Positions 8,852 through 17,398 are shown, numbered from the stretch's first letter. The stretch: 64,000 nt of DNA from Cellulomonas sp. SG140 (GCF_025770785.1 NZ_JANZLA010000010.1:44239-108238), one strand, 5' to 3'. Numbers and translations: made by a program. Notes: generated by a model from the letters alone, not told the origin.

Positions 8852-8865
8852 CGAACGTCTGTACG
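8852..8865. promoter_or_regulatory. LexA box 2, degenerate
   Basis: CGAACGTCTGTACG keeps one CGAAC half-site and has GTACG in place of GTTCG. It starts 2 nt after box 1, so two LexA dimers could bind side by side. Confidence 0.5.
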
Positions 8866-8904
8866 ATGTCTACCAGACCGGACCGACATCCGTCGAGACA
8901 CGCT

Positions 8905-8918
8905 CGAACAGGTGTTTG
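8905..8918. promoter_or_regulatory. LexA box 3 (lexA side)
   Basis: CGAACAGGTGTTTG has one mismatch from CGAAC-N4-GTTCG, and its spacer AGGT equals that of the recA box at 25328-25341. It lies about 155 nt upstream of lexA and may give autoregulation. Confidence 0.7.
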
Positions 8919-8958
8919 AGTCCGAGTGCCGCGGGCCATACGCTCGCTGCACGGCGAC

Positions 8959-8981
8959 AGACCATCACCGACCACTGACAC
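8959..8981 (-). promoter_or_regulatory. PafBC-type (RecA-NDp) promoter-like element facing the LysM gene
   Basis: On the minus strand GTGTCAGTG, exactly 8 nt, then TGGTCT. The RecA-NDp consensus is TTGTCRGTG-N8-TANNNT; the first block matches 8 of 9, and the -10 has G instead of A at position 2. It would drive a transcript with a leader of about 160 nt. Confidence 0.4.
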
Positions 8982-9073
8982 GACCCGCCCGGCGCTGGGA
9001 CCAGGCCGGACGCGGACGGCAAGGTCGGTGGGCGAGACGGTCGGGCACGCCGCCAGCCACAGGGAGGACAGCG

Positions 9074-9820
9074 GTGACGGACAGCAGGCGGACGGACGAG
9101 GACGGGACCCTCGCCTCGGTGCACGCACTACCGGACGGCGCCCCCGACGACGAGGGGCTCACGCCGCGTCAGCGGTTGGTGCTGGCGACGATCAAGCAGT
9201 CCGTCGAGGGCCGCGGCTACCCCCCGAGCATGCGGGAGATCGGCGAGGCGGTCGGCCTGACCAGCCCGTCGTCCGTCAAGCACCAGCTGACCGTGCTCGA
9301 GCGCAAGGGCTACCTGCGCCGCGACCCGAACCGGCCCCGCGCGATCGAGGTGGTCCAGCCCGACGACTCCCGTGCGGTGCGCATCGGGACGGCGGAGTGG
9401 GCGGCCGGCCTCGACCCCGACCTGCCGGAGCTGGACCGGACGCCCGGGCCGGCGTACGTGCCCGTCGTCGGGCGGATCGCGGCCGGTGGCCCGATCCTCG
9501 CCGACCAGGTGGTGGAGGACGTCTTCCCGCTCCCGCGCCAGGTCGTGGGCGAGGGCGACCTCTTCCTGCTCCGCGTCCGTGGCGACTCGATGATCGACGC
9601 CGCCATCTGCGACGGCGACTGGGTGGTGGTCCGCCGCCAGCCGGTGGCGGAGAACGGCGAGATCGTCGCGGCGATGATCGACGGCGAGGCGACGGTCAAG
9701 ACGCTCAAGCGCACCGACGGTCACGTCTGGCTGATGCCGCAGAACCCCGCGTACGCGCCCATCCCCGGCGACGACTCGACGGTGCTGGGTCGCGTGGTGA
9801 GCGTGCTGCGCAGCCTGTAG
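9074..9820 (+). CDS. lexA: LexA repressor, SOS response master regulator
   Basis: A 248-residue repressor that self-cleaves when stimulated by the RecA filament. The N-terminal winged helix-turn-helix includes [16 protein letters not shown] and [20 protein letters not shown]. The C-terminal S24 domain has the cleavage site Ala137-Gly138 in GRIAAGGP, the nucleophile Ser172 in RGDSMID and the general base Lys209 in TVKTLKR, so it should be cleavable. GTG at 9074 has GGGAGGA 6 nt upstream. An N-terminal extension of about 28 residues before the DNA-binding domain is acidic. It is divergent from the LysM gene, with at least two LexA boxes between them. ldh follows convergently behind a shared terminator. 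Confidence 0.97.
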   Translation: MTDSRRTDEDGTLASVHALPDGAPDDEGLTPRQRLVLATIKQSVEGRGYPPSMREIGEAVGLTSPSSVKHQLTVLERKGYLRRDPNRPRAIEVVQPDDSRAVRIGTAEWAAGLDPDLPELDRTPGPAYVPVVGRIAAGGPILADQVVEDVFPLPRQVVGEGDLFLLRVRGDSMIDAAICDGDWVVVRRQPVAENGEIVAAMIDGEATVKTLKRTDGHVWLMPQNPAYAPIPGDDSTVLGRVVSVLRSL

Positions 9821-9839
9821 GGACCTGCGCGGCGGCCAG

Positions 9840-9873
9840 GACCCTGCGGGGCAGGCGAGACCCTGCGGGGCAG
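9840..9873. repeat. Two 15-bp direct repeats in the lexA-ldh terminator
   Basis: GACCCTGCGGGGCAG occurs at 9840-9854 and again at 9859-9873. Both copies contain CCTGCGGGGC, which is fully complementary to GCCCCGCAGG at 9888-9897, so two alternative hairpins are possible. Confidence 0.8.
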
Positions 9874-9897
9874 CCTCACGTCAGGCGGCCCCGCAGG
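9862..9897. terminator. Bidirectional terminator between lexA and ldh
   Basis: CCTGCGGGGC (9862-9871) pairs with GCCCCGCAGG (9888-9897), a perfect 10-bp stem with a 16-nt loop. The two genes converge here with stops at 9820 and 9904. Confidence 0.7.
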
Positions 9898-9903
9898 TGT
9901 CGT

Positions 9904-10908
9904 CTAGAACCCGAACTGCCGCGCGACCGAGCGCACTGCGTCCGCGGAGCGACGCATGCCAGCGAGCTCGTCGCTGGACATCGGCACCGGCATGCGCTCC
10001 CCCACGCCGTCGGCCGCGACGACGGCCGGGACCGAGAGGCAGACGTCGCTGATGCCGTGGTAGCCCTCGAGCAGCGACGAGACGGGCAGGATGCGGTGCT
10101 CGTCCTTGAGGATCGCCTCGATGATGCGCGAGCCGGCGAGGCCGATGGCGTAGTTCGTCGCGCCCTTGCCCTCGATGATCTTGTAGGCGGACTCGACCAC
10201 CTCGCGGGCGATCGCCTCGCGGACACCGGCGGTCAGCGGACCGCGGTCGCCGAACCCGTTCCAGTCCAGCAGCGGCACCGCGCCGAGGCTCGCCGAGCTC
10301 CAGAGCGGGATCTCCGTGTCCCCGTGCTCACCCGCCACGTAGGCGTGCACGTTCTGCACAGCCACCCCGGTGTGCTGGGCGATGAGGAAGCGCAGGCGCG
10401 AGGAGTCGAGCACCGTTCCGGAGCCGAACAGCTGCGACGGTGGCAGCCCGGAGATCTTCAGCGCCGCGTAGGTCACCACGTCGACGGGGTTGGTGACCAT
10501 CACGTAGACGGCGTTGGGCGCCACACGGACGATGCTCGGCAGCACCTTCTGCACCAGGGAGATGGTCGCCCCGGCCAGGTCGAGGCGGCTCTGGCCCGGT
10601 TTCTGCTTGGCGCCGGCCGTGAACATCACCACGTCGGCGTCGGCGAGGACCTCGATGTCGTCCGAGCCGACGACCTCCGCCATCGCCATGAACTGGATCC
10701 CGTGCGACAGGTCGAGCGCCTCCGCCTCGACCTTCGCGCGGTTGATGTCGAACAGCGCCACGGTGCGCGCGGAACCGCGCATCAGCGCGGCGTAGGCCAT
10801 GGTCGACCCCACCGCGCCCGCACCGACGATCGCCAGCTTCGAGGCCCTGCGGGGGGAGAAGACGGTCCCGTGCAGGCCGCCCTCGTCGATGTCGTCGCTC
10901 TCGCTCAC
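9904..10908 (-). CDS. ldh: L-lactate dehydrogenase
   Basis: Reduces pyruvate to L-lactate with NADH, the fermentative exit from glycolysis. The 334 residues show the NAD-binding AIVGAGAVGSTMAYA (about 27-41), Gln102 in AKQKPGQSR (Gln at this place selects pyruvate, Arg would indicate malate dehydrogenase), VTNPVD (about 139-144) and catalytic His195 in GEHGDTEIP. GTG at 10908 is preferred to an upstream start because AGGAGG precedes it. The N-terminus carries about 20 extra polar residues before the Rossmann fold. It is convergent with lexA and sits 86 nt from the stop of the DinG-like gene on the same strand. Confidence 0.95.
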   Translation of the reverse strand: MSESDDIDEGGLHGTVFSPRRASKLAIVGAGAVGSTMAYAALMRGSARTVALFDINRAKVEAEALDLSHGIQFMAMAEVVGSDDIEVLADADVVMFTAGAKQKPGQSRLDLAGATISLVQKVLPSIVRVAPNAVYVMVTNPVDVVTYAALKISGLPPSQLFGSGTVLDSSRLRFLIAQHTGVAVQNVHAYVAGEHGDTEIPLWSSASLGAVPLLDWNGFGDRGPLTAGVREAIAREVVESAYKIIEGKGATNYAIGLAGSRIIEAILKDEHRILPVSSLLEGYHGISDVCLSVPAVVAADGVGERMPVPMSSDELAGMRRSADAVRSVARQFGF

Positions 10909-10994
10909 GGCTCCTCCTCGCGGTGCGCCGCGACCTGGCGGCGGCAGCAGGACGTTGGTCACGCCCTGACCGGATCACCCCGGCACTCGGAAGG

Positions 10995-13079
10995 CTAGTC
11001 GGACGCCGCCAGCCGTTGCAGTGCGGAGAGAGCGACGTCACGCCGGGTCGTCGTCCAGAACGGCGGCATGCTCCTCGTCAGGAAGGTGCCGTACCGAGCG
11101 GTCGCCAGACGAGGGTCGAGTACCGCCACCACACCACGGTCGTCGACCGTGCGGATCAACCGGCCGGCGCCCTGCGCGAGGAGGAGCCCGGCGTGCGTCG
11201 CGGACACCGCCATGAAGCCGTTGCCCCCGGCCGCGGCGACCGCCTCCGTGCGGGCCGCCATCAGCGGGTCGTCCGGCCTCGGGAACGGGATGCGGTCGAT
11301 GATCACCAACCGGCACGTCGCTCCCGGGACGTCGACGCCCTGCCACAGCGACAAGGTTCCGAACAGGCACGTCGACTCGTCGGCCGAGAACTGCGCGACC
11401 AACGTCGGCAGCTGGTCGTCGCCCTGCAGCAGCACCGTGACGTCGAGCCGCTGCCGCATCGCCTCGGCGGCCGCCTGTGCTGCCCGGCGGGACGAGAACA
11501 GGCCGAGCGTGCGACCGCCGGCGGCGCGCACCAGCGCCTCGATCTCGTCCAGCTGAGCCGCTGTCGCAGGTTCCCGACCGGGTGGCGGAAGGTGCCGTGC
11601 CACGTAGCAGATCCCCTGCTTGCCGTAGTCGAACGGGCTCCCGACGTCGAGGCCCCGCCACGGCTGGGCCGCCTCGTCGGCCGCCGCCGACCGGTCCGGC
11701 GCGACACCGGTCGCCACCGTCGGCTGGGCCGTCGTCTCGGGCGGCCCGGTGAGGCCCAGCGAGCGGGCGACCGGCTCGAACGAACCGCCGAGGGTCAACG
11801 TCGCCGACGTCAGCACGGCCGAGCGCCCCGCCAGCAGGTTGGTGCGGATGAGGCCGTGCACCGCGAGCGGGGCGACGAGCAGCCGGGTCGACGTGCTGCC
11901 GCGGCGGTCCTCGGACCGGCTGCACCACAGCACCTGCCGGCGGGCGTCCTCCGGGTCGGCCGTCATCCGCTCGGCGACCTCGAAGAGGGACAGCATCGCG
12001 GTGCTGGCCATCTTCACGCCGCCGTCCGGGCCGCCGGCTGCCGCCGTGCGGCTCGGGTCCGGCTTGAGGGCGCTGAGCAGGGCACGGGCGGCGTCCCGCA
12101 CGGAGCCGACCACGTCGCGCACGGCCGGCGGCAGACCGTCGGGGAAGCGGGTCTCCGGAAGCTCGACCAGCGTGGCGGCGAGGGCGCGGCCGGCGGCGTC
12201 CAGGTCGGTCGTCGGGACGCCGCCATGGCGACGGGCCAGCCGGGCGGCGTGCTCCACGGTGGCCGACGACAGCTCGTCGGTCGCCTGCGCCGTCACCCTG
12301 TCCGTCAGCTCGTGCGCCTCGTCGACGATCAGCACCTGGTGCTCCGGCAGCACGTTGGACGACCCCGACGCCGCGATCCCGAGCATCGCGTGGTTGGTCA
12401 CCACGACGTCGGCCGCACGCGCTGCGGCACGGGCGCGCTCCGGGAAGCACTCGTCGACCATCGGGCAGGTCGATCCCAGGCACTCCAGCGACGTGACGGA
12501 CACCTGCCGCCACGCCCGGTCGCTGACCCCGGGCACGAGGTCGTCGCGGTCCCCGCTGTCGGTCTCCTGCGCCCACTCCCGCAGCCGCACCACCTGCTCA
12601 CCGAGGCTCTCTCGACCCGCCTCGGCGTCGGGTGCCGGGTGGTCGGCGGCGCCCCGACGCTCTCCGAGGTCGAACAGGACCGCGGTGTCGTCCTCCGGGT
12701 ACCCCCCGGCCACCTTGTGCACGCAGAGGTAGTTGTGCCAGCCCTTGAGCAGCGCCGTCGTCGGCCTGCGGGGCAGCCGGTCCGCCAGCGCGTCGGCCAC
12801 CAGCGGCAGGTCCCGTGCGACCACCTGGCGCTGCAGGGCGAGCGTGGCGGTGGAGACGACCACGCGCTCGTCGGCCAGCACCGCGTGACGGACGGCCGGG
12901 ACGAGGTAGCCGAGCGACTTCCCCGTGCCGGTCCCCGCCTGGACCAGCAGGTGCTCGCCACGGTCCACCGACTGGGCGACCGCCTCCGCCATCGCGTGCT
13001 GCCCGTCCCGGCGCGCTCCGCCGAGGGCCGTCACGGCCAGGTCGAGCAGCTCCGCGACGGGGGGCTCGGGGTCTGGCAC
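10995..13079 (-). CDS. dinG: DinG/Rad3-family ATP-dependent DNA helicase, probably iron-sulfur
   Basis: A 694-residue superfamily 2, XPD-like helicase. Walker A is AGTGTGKS (48-55); the DEAH box is in VLIVDEAHEL (about 250). Between them four Cys (NYLCVHK and ECLGSTCPMVDECF) fit the spacing of the [4Fe-4S] cluster of DinG/YoaA. Later motifs include LTSATLTLGG, LFGTLSLWQGVDVPG and a C-terminal QGAGRLIRTVDDRG. Family members unwind 5'-3' and resolve R-loops and damaged forks. GTG at 13079 lies 6 nt after TACGCT and lacks a ribosome site, suggesting a leaderless message. hflX lies upstream on the same strand with an 87-nt gap. No LexA box was seen here, unlike E. coli dinG. Confidence 0.9.
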   Translation of the reverse strand: MPDPEPPVAELLDLAVTALGGARRDGQHAMAEAVAQSVDRGEHLLVQAGTGTGKSLGYLVPAVRHAVLADERVVVSTATLALQRQVVARDLPLVADALADRLPRRPTTALLKGWHNYLCVHKVAGGYPEDDTAVLFDLGERRGAADHPAPDAEAGRESLGEQVVRLREWAQETDSGDRDDLVPGVSDRAWRQVSVTSLECLGSTCPMVDECFPERARAAARAADVVVTNHAMLGIAASGSSNVLPEHQVLIVDEAHELTDRVTAQATDELSSATVEHAARLARRHGGVPTTDLDAAGRALAATLVELPETRFPDGLPPAVRDVVGSVRDAARALLSALKPDPSRTAAAGGPDGGVKMASTAMLSLFEVAERMTADPEDARRQVLWCSRSEDRRGSTSTRLLVAPLAVHGLIRTNLLAGRSAVLTSATLTLGGSFEPVARSLGLTGPPETTAQPTVATGVAPDRSAAADEAAQPWRGLDVGSPFDYGKQGICYVARHLPPPGREPATAAQLDEIEALVRAAGGRTLGLFSSRRAAQAAAEAMRQRLDVTVLLQGDDQLPTLVAQFSADESTCLFGTLSLWQGVDVPGATCRLVIIDRIPFPRPDDPLMAARTEAVAAAGGNGFMAVSATHAGLLLAQGAGRLIRTVDDRGVVAVLDPRLATARYGTFLTRSMPPFWTTTRRDVALSALQRLAASD

Positions 13080-13085
13080 CGCGTC

Positions 13086-13091
13086 AGCGTA
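13086..13091 (-). promoter_or_regulatory. -10 element of a leaderless dinG transcript
   Basis: TACGCT on the minus strand ends 6 nt before the GTG at 13079; no Shine-Dalgarno is present. Confidence 0.45.
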
Positions 13092-13166
13092 GTCGCGGCG
13101 CGCGTCGGCCCGTGCCGGTGCCGCGACGAGCGCGAGCGGGGCGGTCCGACGCGCCGAGGGGTCGCA

Positions 13167-14684
13167 TCAGGCGCGACGCACAGCCACCGAGTTCAGCTCG
13201 CCGGCGAGCGTCGCGTCGACCCGGGCGCGCAGCCACGTGCCGTCCGGCGTGTGCTCCTCGGCGTCGATGTCGCCGTGCTCGTGCACGCGGCTGACCAGGT
13301 CCCCACGCGAGTACGGCACCACCACGTCGACCGGCACACCGGGACGTGGCAGCTGGTCCGCGACCAGCTCCATCAGCTCGGCGATCCCCTCACCGGTGTG
13401 CGCCGAGACCACCACGGAGTGCACCTCGCGGGAGCGGAGGCGGGCGATCGCCTCGGGGCTCGCGAGGTCGGCCTTGTTCAGCACGATGATCTCGGGCACG
13501 TCCATCGCCCCTGGGATGTCCGCGAACACGTGCCGCACCACGGCGATCTGCCCCTCGGGATCCGGGTGCGACGCGTCCACGACGTGCAGGATCAGATCTG
13601 CGTCGGCCACCTCCTCGAGCGTCGACCGGAACGCCTCGACCAGCTGGTGCGGCAGCGACCGTACGAAACCGACGGTGTCCGCCAGCGTGTAGACGCGGCC
13701 GTCCGCGGTCTCGGCGCGGCGCACCGTCGGGTCGAGGGTGGCGAACAGCGCGTTCTCCACCAGGACACCCGCTCCGGTGAGCCGGTTGAGCAGCGAGGAC
13801 TTCCCGGCGTTGGTGTAGCCCGCGATCGCCACCGACGGCACCGCGTTCCGCTTGCGCGACGCACGCTTGGTCTGCCGTGAGGGCTGCATCGCCGCGATCT
13901 CCCGGCGCAGCCGCGCCATCCGGTTGCGGATGCGACGGCGGTCGAGCTCGATCTTCGTCTCACCGGGACCACGCGATCCCATGCCCGCACCGGCGCCGCC
14001 GACCTGGCCACCGGCCTGCCGGGACATCGACTCGCCCCAGCCGCGCAGCCGAGGCAGCAGGTACTCGAGCTGGGCGAGCTCGACCTGGGCCTTGCCCTCC
14101 CGGGACTTGGCGTGCTGGGCGAAGATGTCGAGGATCAGCGCCGTCCGGTCGACCACCTTGACGCGGACGACGTCCTCCAGGGAGCGCCGCTGCGAGGGAG
14201 CGAGATCGCCGTCGACCACGACGGTGTCCGCACCGACCGCCGCCACGAGGCGCGCCAGCTCGGCCGCCTTGCCGGAGCCGAGGTACGTACCGGGGTCCGG
14301 CGTGCGCCGGTGCTGCAGCAGCCCGTCGAGCACCTGCGAACCGGCGGTCTCGGCGAGGGCCGCGAGCTCGCGGAGCGAGTTCTCCGCGTCCTCCGCCGTT
14401 CCTTCGCCCCACAGCCCGACGAGCACGACGCGCTCCAGCCGCAGCTGCCGGTACTCGACCTCGGTGACGTCCTGCAGCTCCGTCGACAGACCGGCGACCC
14501 GGCGCAGCGACGTGCGCTCCTCCAGGTCCAGCTGCTCGCCGTCGTAGGCGGTGTGCTCCGCCGCGGAGGACTGCAACGAGGCACCCGCCCGGGCGAGCAC
14601 GCGTGCGACCACGTCGTCGGCCACCTCCTGCGCGGTGCGCGCCCGGTCGGGCGTCCCGTGGGTGGTGGTCCGGGGGTCGTTCAC
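13167..14684 (-). CDS. hflX: Ribosome-associated GTPase HflX
   Basis: A 505-residue OBG/TrmE-superfamily GTPase that splits stalled 70S ribosomes, mainly under heat or antibiotic stress. The N-terminal HflX domain contains TYLGSGKAAELARLV and the Gly-rich SRGPGETKIELDRRRI linker. The G domain shows G1 GYTNAGKSSLLNRL, G2/G3 ATLDPT and DTVGFVRSLPHQLVEAF, G4 LNKADL and G5 VSAHTGEG. It is longer than E. coli HflX (about 426) by a roughly 80-residue acidic N-terminus (AAEHTAYDGEQLDLEERTSL). GTG at 14684 has AGAGGA 5 nt upstream. It is divergent from the methyltransferase gene and precedes the helicase gene on the same strand. Confidence 0.95.
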   Translation of the reverse strand: MNDPRTTTHGTPDRARTAQEVADDVVARVLARAGASLQSSAAEHTAYDGEQLDLEERTSLRRVAGLSTELQDVTEVEYRQLRLERVVLVGLWGEGTAEDAENSLRELAALAETAGSQVLDGLLQHRRTPDPGTYLGSGKAAELARLVAAVGADTVVVDGDLAPSQRRSLEDVVRVKVVDRTALILDIFAQHAKSREGKAQVELAQLEYLLPRLRGWGESMSRQAGGQVGGAGAGMGSRGPGETKIELDRRRIRNRMARLRREIAAMQPSRQTKRASRKRNAVPSVAIAGYTNAGKSSLLNRLTGAGVLVENALFATLDPTVRRAETADGRVYTLADTVGFVRSLPHQLVEAFRSTLEEVADADLILHVVDASHPDPEGQIAVVRHVFADIPGAMDVPEIIVLNKADLASPEAIARLRSREVHSVVVSAHTGEGIAELMELVADQLPRPGVPVDVVVPYSRGDLVSRVHEHGDIDAEEHTPDGTWLRARVDATLAGELNSVAVRRA

Positions 14685-14778
14685 GCGGTTCCTCTCGGCT
14701 CGGTCCCTCCAGGGTCGCACGGGCGGTGCGGAGCGGCGAGGCATTTCGCCGTGGGCCGAGCGGTGTGGCGGACGCCGA

Positions 14779-14784
14779 TAGGGT
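14779..14784 (+). promoter_or_regulatory. -10 element of a leaderless methyltransferase transcript
   Basis: TAGGGT ends 6 nt before the GTG at 14791; no ribosome site is visible. Confidence 0.5.
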
Positions 14785-14790
14785 CGGCGC

Positions 14791-15426
14791 GTGGGCGAGC
14801 AGGAGCACTACTTCACGGCCCGTCCGTCCTCGGCCGCCGACCGCCGGACGATCGAGGTCGAGCTGGCGGGCAGGACGGTCGCGGTCCAGACGGCCGGGGG
14901 CGTCTTCTCCCCCGACCACGTCGACCTCGGCACCCGGGTGCTGCTGCGCTCCGTGCCGACGCCACCCGCCTCCGGCGACCTGCTCGACCTGGGCTGCGGC
15001 TGGGGCCCTCTCGCCCTGACGCTGGCGCTGCAGTCCCCCGACGCGCACGTGTGGGCCGTCGACGTCAACGAGCGGGCGCTCGACCTGGTGCGGCGCAACG
15101 CGGCGGCGCTCGGCCTGCAGAACGTCACCGCGGCGACGCCGGACGCCGTGCCCTCCCAGGTGCGGTTCGCCACGGTCTGGTCGAACCCGCCCGTGCGGGT
15201 CGGCAAGGCGGAGCTGCACGGGCTGCTCCGGCAGTGGCTCACCCGCCTGGAACCGGGTGGCGAGGCGTGGCTCGTGGTCGGCCGCCATCTGGGCGCCGAC
15301 CCGCTGCTGCGCTGGTTGCAGGAGGAGCTCGCGCCGGACGTCCGGACGGAGCGGTCCGGCAGCGCCAAGGGGTTCCGGGTGCTCCGCGCGGAGGCGTCCG
15401 GGTCCGGCGACGACGTTGCCGGCTGA
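14791..15426 (+). CDS. Class I SAM-dependent methyltransferase, RsmC/RlmG-like small domain
   Basis: A 211-residue methyltransferase with SAM-binding DLLDLGCGWGPLALTLA (about 63-79), VWAVDVNERAL and the catalytic WSNPPVRVGK. NPP(F/V/I) with a following hydrophobic stretch is typical of the RsmC/RlmG group, which methylates the exocyclic amine of guanosine in rRNA; the target here is inferred. E. coli RsmC is about 340 residues with a duplicated N-terminal half, whereas this protein has only the catalytic half, as in many actinobacteria. It begins MGEQEHYFTARPSS, a typical start for this group. Its stop lies 8 nt from the convergent dapF stop, without room for a separate terminator. Confidence 0.85.
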   Translation: MGEQEHYFTARPSSAADRRTIEVELAGRTVAVQTAGGVFSPDHVDLGTRVLLRSVPTPPASGDLLDLGCGWGPLALTLALQSPDAHVWAVDVNERALDLVRRNAAALGLQNVTAATPDAVPSQVRFATVWSNPPVRVGKAELHGLLRQWLTRLEPGGEAWLVVGRHLGADPLLRWLQEELAPDVRTERSGSAKGFRVLRAEASGSGDDVAG

Positions 15427-15434
15427 CGGACCCG

Positions 15435-16391
15435 TCAGGACGAGGTCAGCGTCGCCAGGTCGACCGTCGCCTCGGCGACCAGCACCGCAGGACCGGCCAG
15501 CTCGACGTGCCCGTCGGCCCGGGCCGTGACGCGCAAGGTGCCCCCGGGCACGTGCACCAGCCACTGGTCCGGCGCCCCGTCTCCCGCCCAGGTACGCACG
15601 GCGAGCGCCGCCGCGCACGCCCCCGTGCCGCAGGAGGCGGTCTCGCCGACGCCGCGCTCGTAGACGCGCATCCGGACGGTGCCGACCGTCCCGCCGTCCT
15701 CGGTGGTGCGCTCCCCGAGGGGCAGCACCAGCTCGGTGTTCGTGCCCTCGGGCGGGACGGGGCGAACTGCCGGCTCGCGGGTCAGGTCGGCGCCCTCCAG
15801 CTCGTCGGCGTCCGCGACGACGACCACGGTGTGCGGGTTGCCCATGTCCACGCTGAGGGCCGGCCGCGCCACACGCAGCCCGGGGACGTCCACCGTGGCG
15901 TCGCCACCCGCCTGCACGGCCGCGGTGCCACCCGGCAGCGACCACACGCCCATGTCGACCGAGTACCAGCGCTCGTCGGCCACCCCGGCCGGGACGGGCA
16001 CCTCCCGGACCCGTCGCACACCGGCTCGAGTGCCGAGCACCAGCTCACCGTCGCGGGGGTCCCAGAGCCCCAGGCTGCGCACCAGTGCGGCCAGCACCCG
16101 CACGCCGTTGCCGCACATCTGGGCGACGGAGCCGTCCGCGTTGCGGTAGTCCATGAACCACTGCGCACCCTGGTCCGCCGCCAGCGTCGCGGCGTCCTCG
16201 GACAGCAGGCGGGCGGCGACGAGCCGGATCACCCCGTCGCCGCCGATCCCCGCGCGTCGCTCGCACAACGCCCGCACGAGCGCGGTCGTCAGGTCGAGAC
16301 GCCCCTCGCGGTCGTCGATCAGCACGAAGTCGTTGCGTGTCCCGTGCCCCTTGGCCACGTGCAGCCGCTGGGCGGCGGGAACGGACGTCAT
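15435..16391 (-). CDS. dapF: Diaminopimelate epimerase
   Basis: Converts LL- to meso-diaminopimelate for peptidoglycan and lysine synthesis. The 318 residues carry both catalytic Cys: MCGNGVRVLAALV (about residue 92) and TASCGTGACAAAL (about 251), plus the family motifs KGHGTRNDFVLIDD and VDMGNPHTVVV. The length is somewhat above the usual 275-290, through small insertions. Its ATG overlaps the miaA TGA (ATGA), so it is translated by coupling. A TAGTCT 7 nt upstream could also give an internal leaderless start, though this may be chance. Two other dap genes lie elsewhere in the window (dapA, dapB). Confidence 0.96.
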   Translation of the reverse strand: MTSVPAAQRLHVAKGHGTRNDFVLIDDREGRLDLTTALVRALCERRAGIGGDGVIRLVAARLLSEDAATLAADQGAQWFMDYRNADGSVAQMCGNGVRVLAALVRSLGLWDPRDGELVLGTRAGVRRVREVPVPAGVADERWYSVDMGVWSLPGGTAAVQAGGDATVDVPGLRVARPALSVDMGNPHTVVVVADADELEGADLTREPAVRPVPPEGTNTELVLPLGERTTEDGGTVGTVRMRVYERGVGETASCGTGACAAALAVRTWAGDGAPDQWLVHVPGGTLRVTARADGHVELAGPAVLVAEATVDLATLTSS

Positions 16392-17362
16392 GAGCCCAGA
16401 CTACGGCGGCCGCCGGGCCGCTCCGGCGGAGGTCCGAGCGTGCCCGCGTCGGCCCGCGCGACGACGTCGAGCGCCTGGTCGACCAGGTCGGGCGCCTGCG
16501 CGTCGAGCCAGTGCACGCGCGGGTCCCGGCCGAACCAGCCCATCTGCTTGCGCGCCAGCCGACGCGTCGCCGCCACGGTGGACTCGAACGCCTCCTCCTC
16601 CGTCAGCGACCCCGCCCGCATCGCGATCACCTGCGCATAGCCCACCGCACGAGCCGCGGTCCGGCCGAGGCCGCCGGAGAGCAGGCGGTCGACCTCGTCG
16701 ACGAGGCCCTCCTCCCACATCCGTCGCACGCGCGCCGCCACACGGGCGTCGAGCGTCGGCCGGTCGCAGTCCAGCCCTATGCGGACGGAAGGCACCTCGT
16801 CGACGTGGTCGGGCAGCGCCGCGGAGTAGGGCCGCCCCGTCACGCCGATCACCTCGAGGGCGCGCACGATGCGCCGCGCGTTGCGCGGACCGATGGCGTC
16901 CGCGGCCGTCGGGTCGAGCCGGCGCAGCTCGTCGTGCAGCGCCCGGGAACCCTCCGCCTCGACGCGCGCCTCGAGCAGCGCCCGGAGCGCGGGGTCCGTC
17001 CCGGGGAACTCCAGGTGGTCCAGCAGGGCCCGGACGTAGAGGCCCGACCCGCCGACGGCCACCGCGCGGCGGCCCCGGCCGGCGAGCTCGTCCAGAGTCG
17101 CGCGCGCCCATCCCTGGTAGTCCGCCACCGAGGCGTCCTGCGACGGTTCCAGCACGTCGAGGAGGTGGTGCGGCACGCCCTGCCGCTCGTCGACCGGCAC
17201 CTTCGCCGTACCGATGTCCATGCCCCGGTACAGCTGCATCGCGTCGGTGTTCACCACCTCGCCGCCCAGCGCGAGCGCCAGCGCGATCCCGAGGTCGGAC
17301 TTCCCGGTCGCCGTCGGTCCGACGACGGCCACGACGAGGGCCGGGCGCGAGACGGACGGCAC
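16388..17362 (-). CDS. miaA: tRNA dimethylallyltransferase
   Basis: Adds dimethylallyl to A37 of tRNAs reading UNN codons; MiaB, encoded 4 kb away, then methylthiolates it. The 324 residues contain the P-loop GPTATGKSDL (about 15-24), NTDAMQLYRGMDIGTAK, PHHLLDVLEP, GGSGLYVRALLD and the C-terminal ARKQMGWFGRDPRVHWLD. The GTG at 17362 is 6 nt after TACGGT with no ribosome site, which suggests a leaderless transcript; a far longer in-frame extension (to 17902) runs antisense through the YbjN-like gene and was rejected. Overlaps dapF by 4 nt, forming a miaA-dapF operon. Confidence 0.96.
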   Translation of the reverse strand: MPSVSRPALVVAVVGPTATGKSDLGIALALALGGEVVNTDAMQLYRGMDIGTAKVPVDERQGVPHHLLDVLEPSQDASVADYQGWARATLDELAGRGRRAVAVGGSGLYVRALLDHLEFPGTDPALRALLEARVEAEGSRALHDELRRLDPTAADAIGPRNARRIVRALEVIGVTGRPYSAALPDHVDEVPSVRIGLDCDRPTLDARVAARVRRMWEEGLVDEVDRLLSGGLGRTAARAVGYAQVIAMRAGSLTEEEAFESTVAATRRLARKQMGWFGRDPRVHWLDAQAPDLVDQALDVVARADAGTLGPPPERPGGRRSLGS

Positions 17363-17368
17363 GCGTCG

Positions 17369-17392
17369 ACCGTACCGGGTGCTGGGTACCCT
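17369..17392. promoter_or_regulatory. Divergent leaderless promoter pair, miaA / YbjN-like gene
   Basis: TACGGT (minus, 17369-17374) lies 6 nt before the miaA GTG, and TACCCT (plus, 17387-17392) lies 6 nt before the ATG at 17399. Both 6-nt discriminators read CGACGC. The two start codons are 36 bp apart, so two polymerases cannot bind at once. Confidence 0.6.
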
Positions 17393-17398
17393 CGACGC

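Noticed and set aside
10923..13880. Plus-strand ORF of 985 codons opposite the DinG-like gene and hflX
   Set aside because: It is the antisense shadow of genes with clear helicase and GTPase motifs; the translation is His/Arg/Gln-rich without family motifs, as expected from GC-rich reverse frames.
16397..16403. Leaderless dapF promoter (TAGTCT before the dapF ATG)
   Set aside because: Possible by spacing, but it lies in the end of miaA with an ATGA overlap that already explains dapF translation; not listed as a feature.
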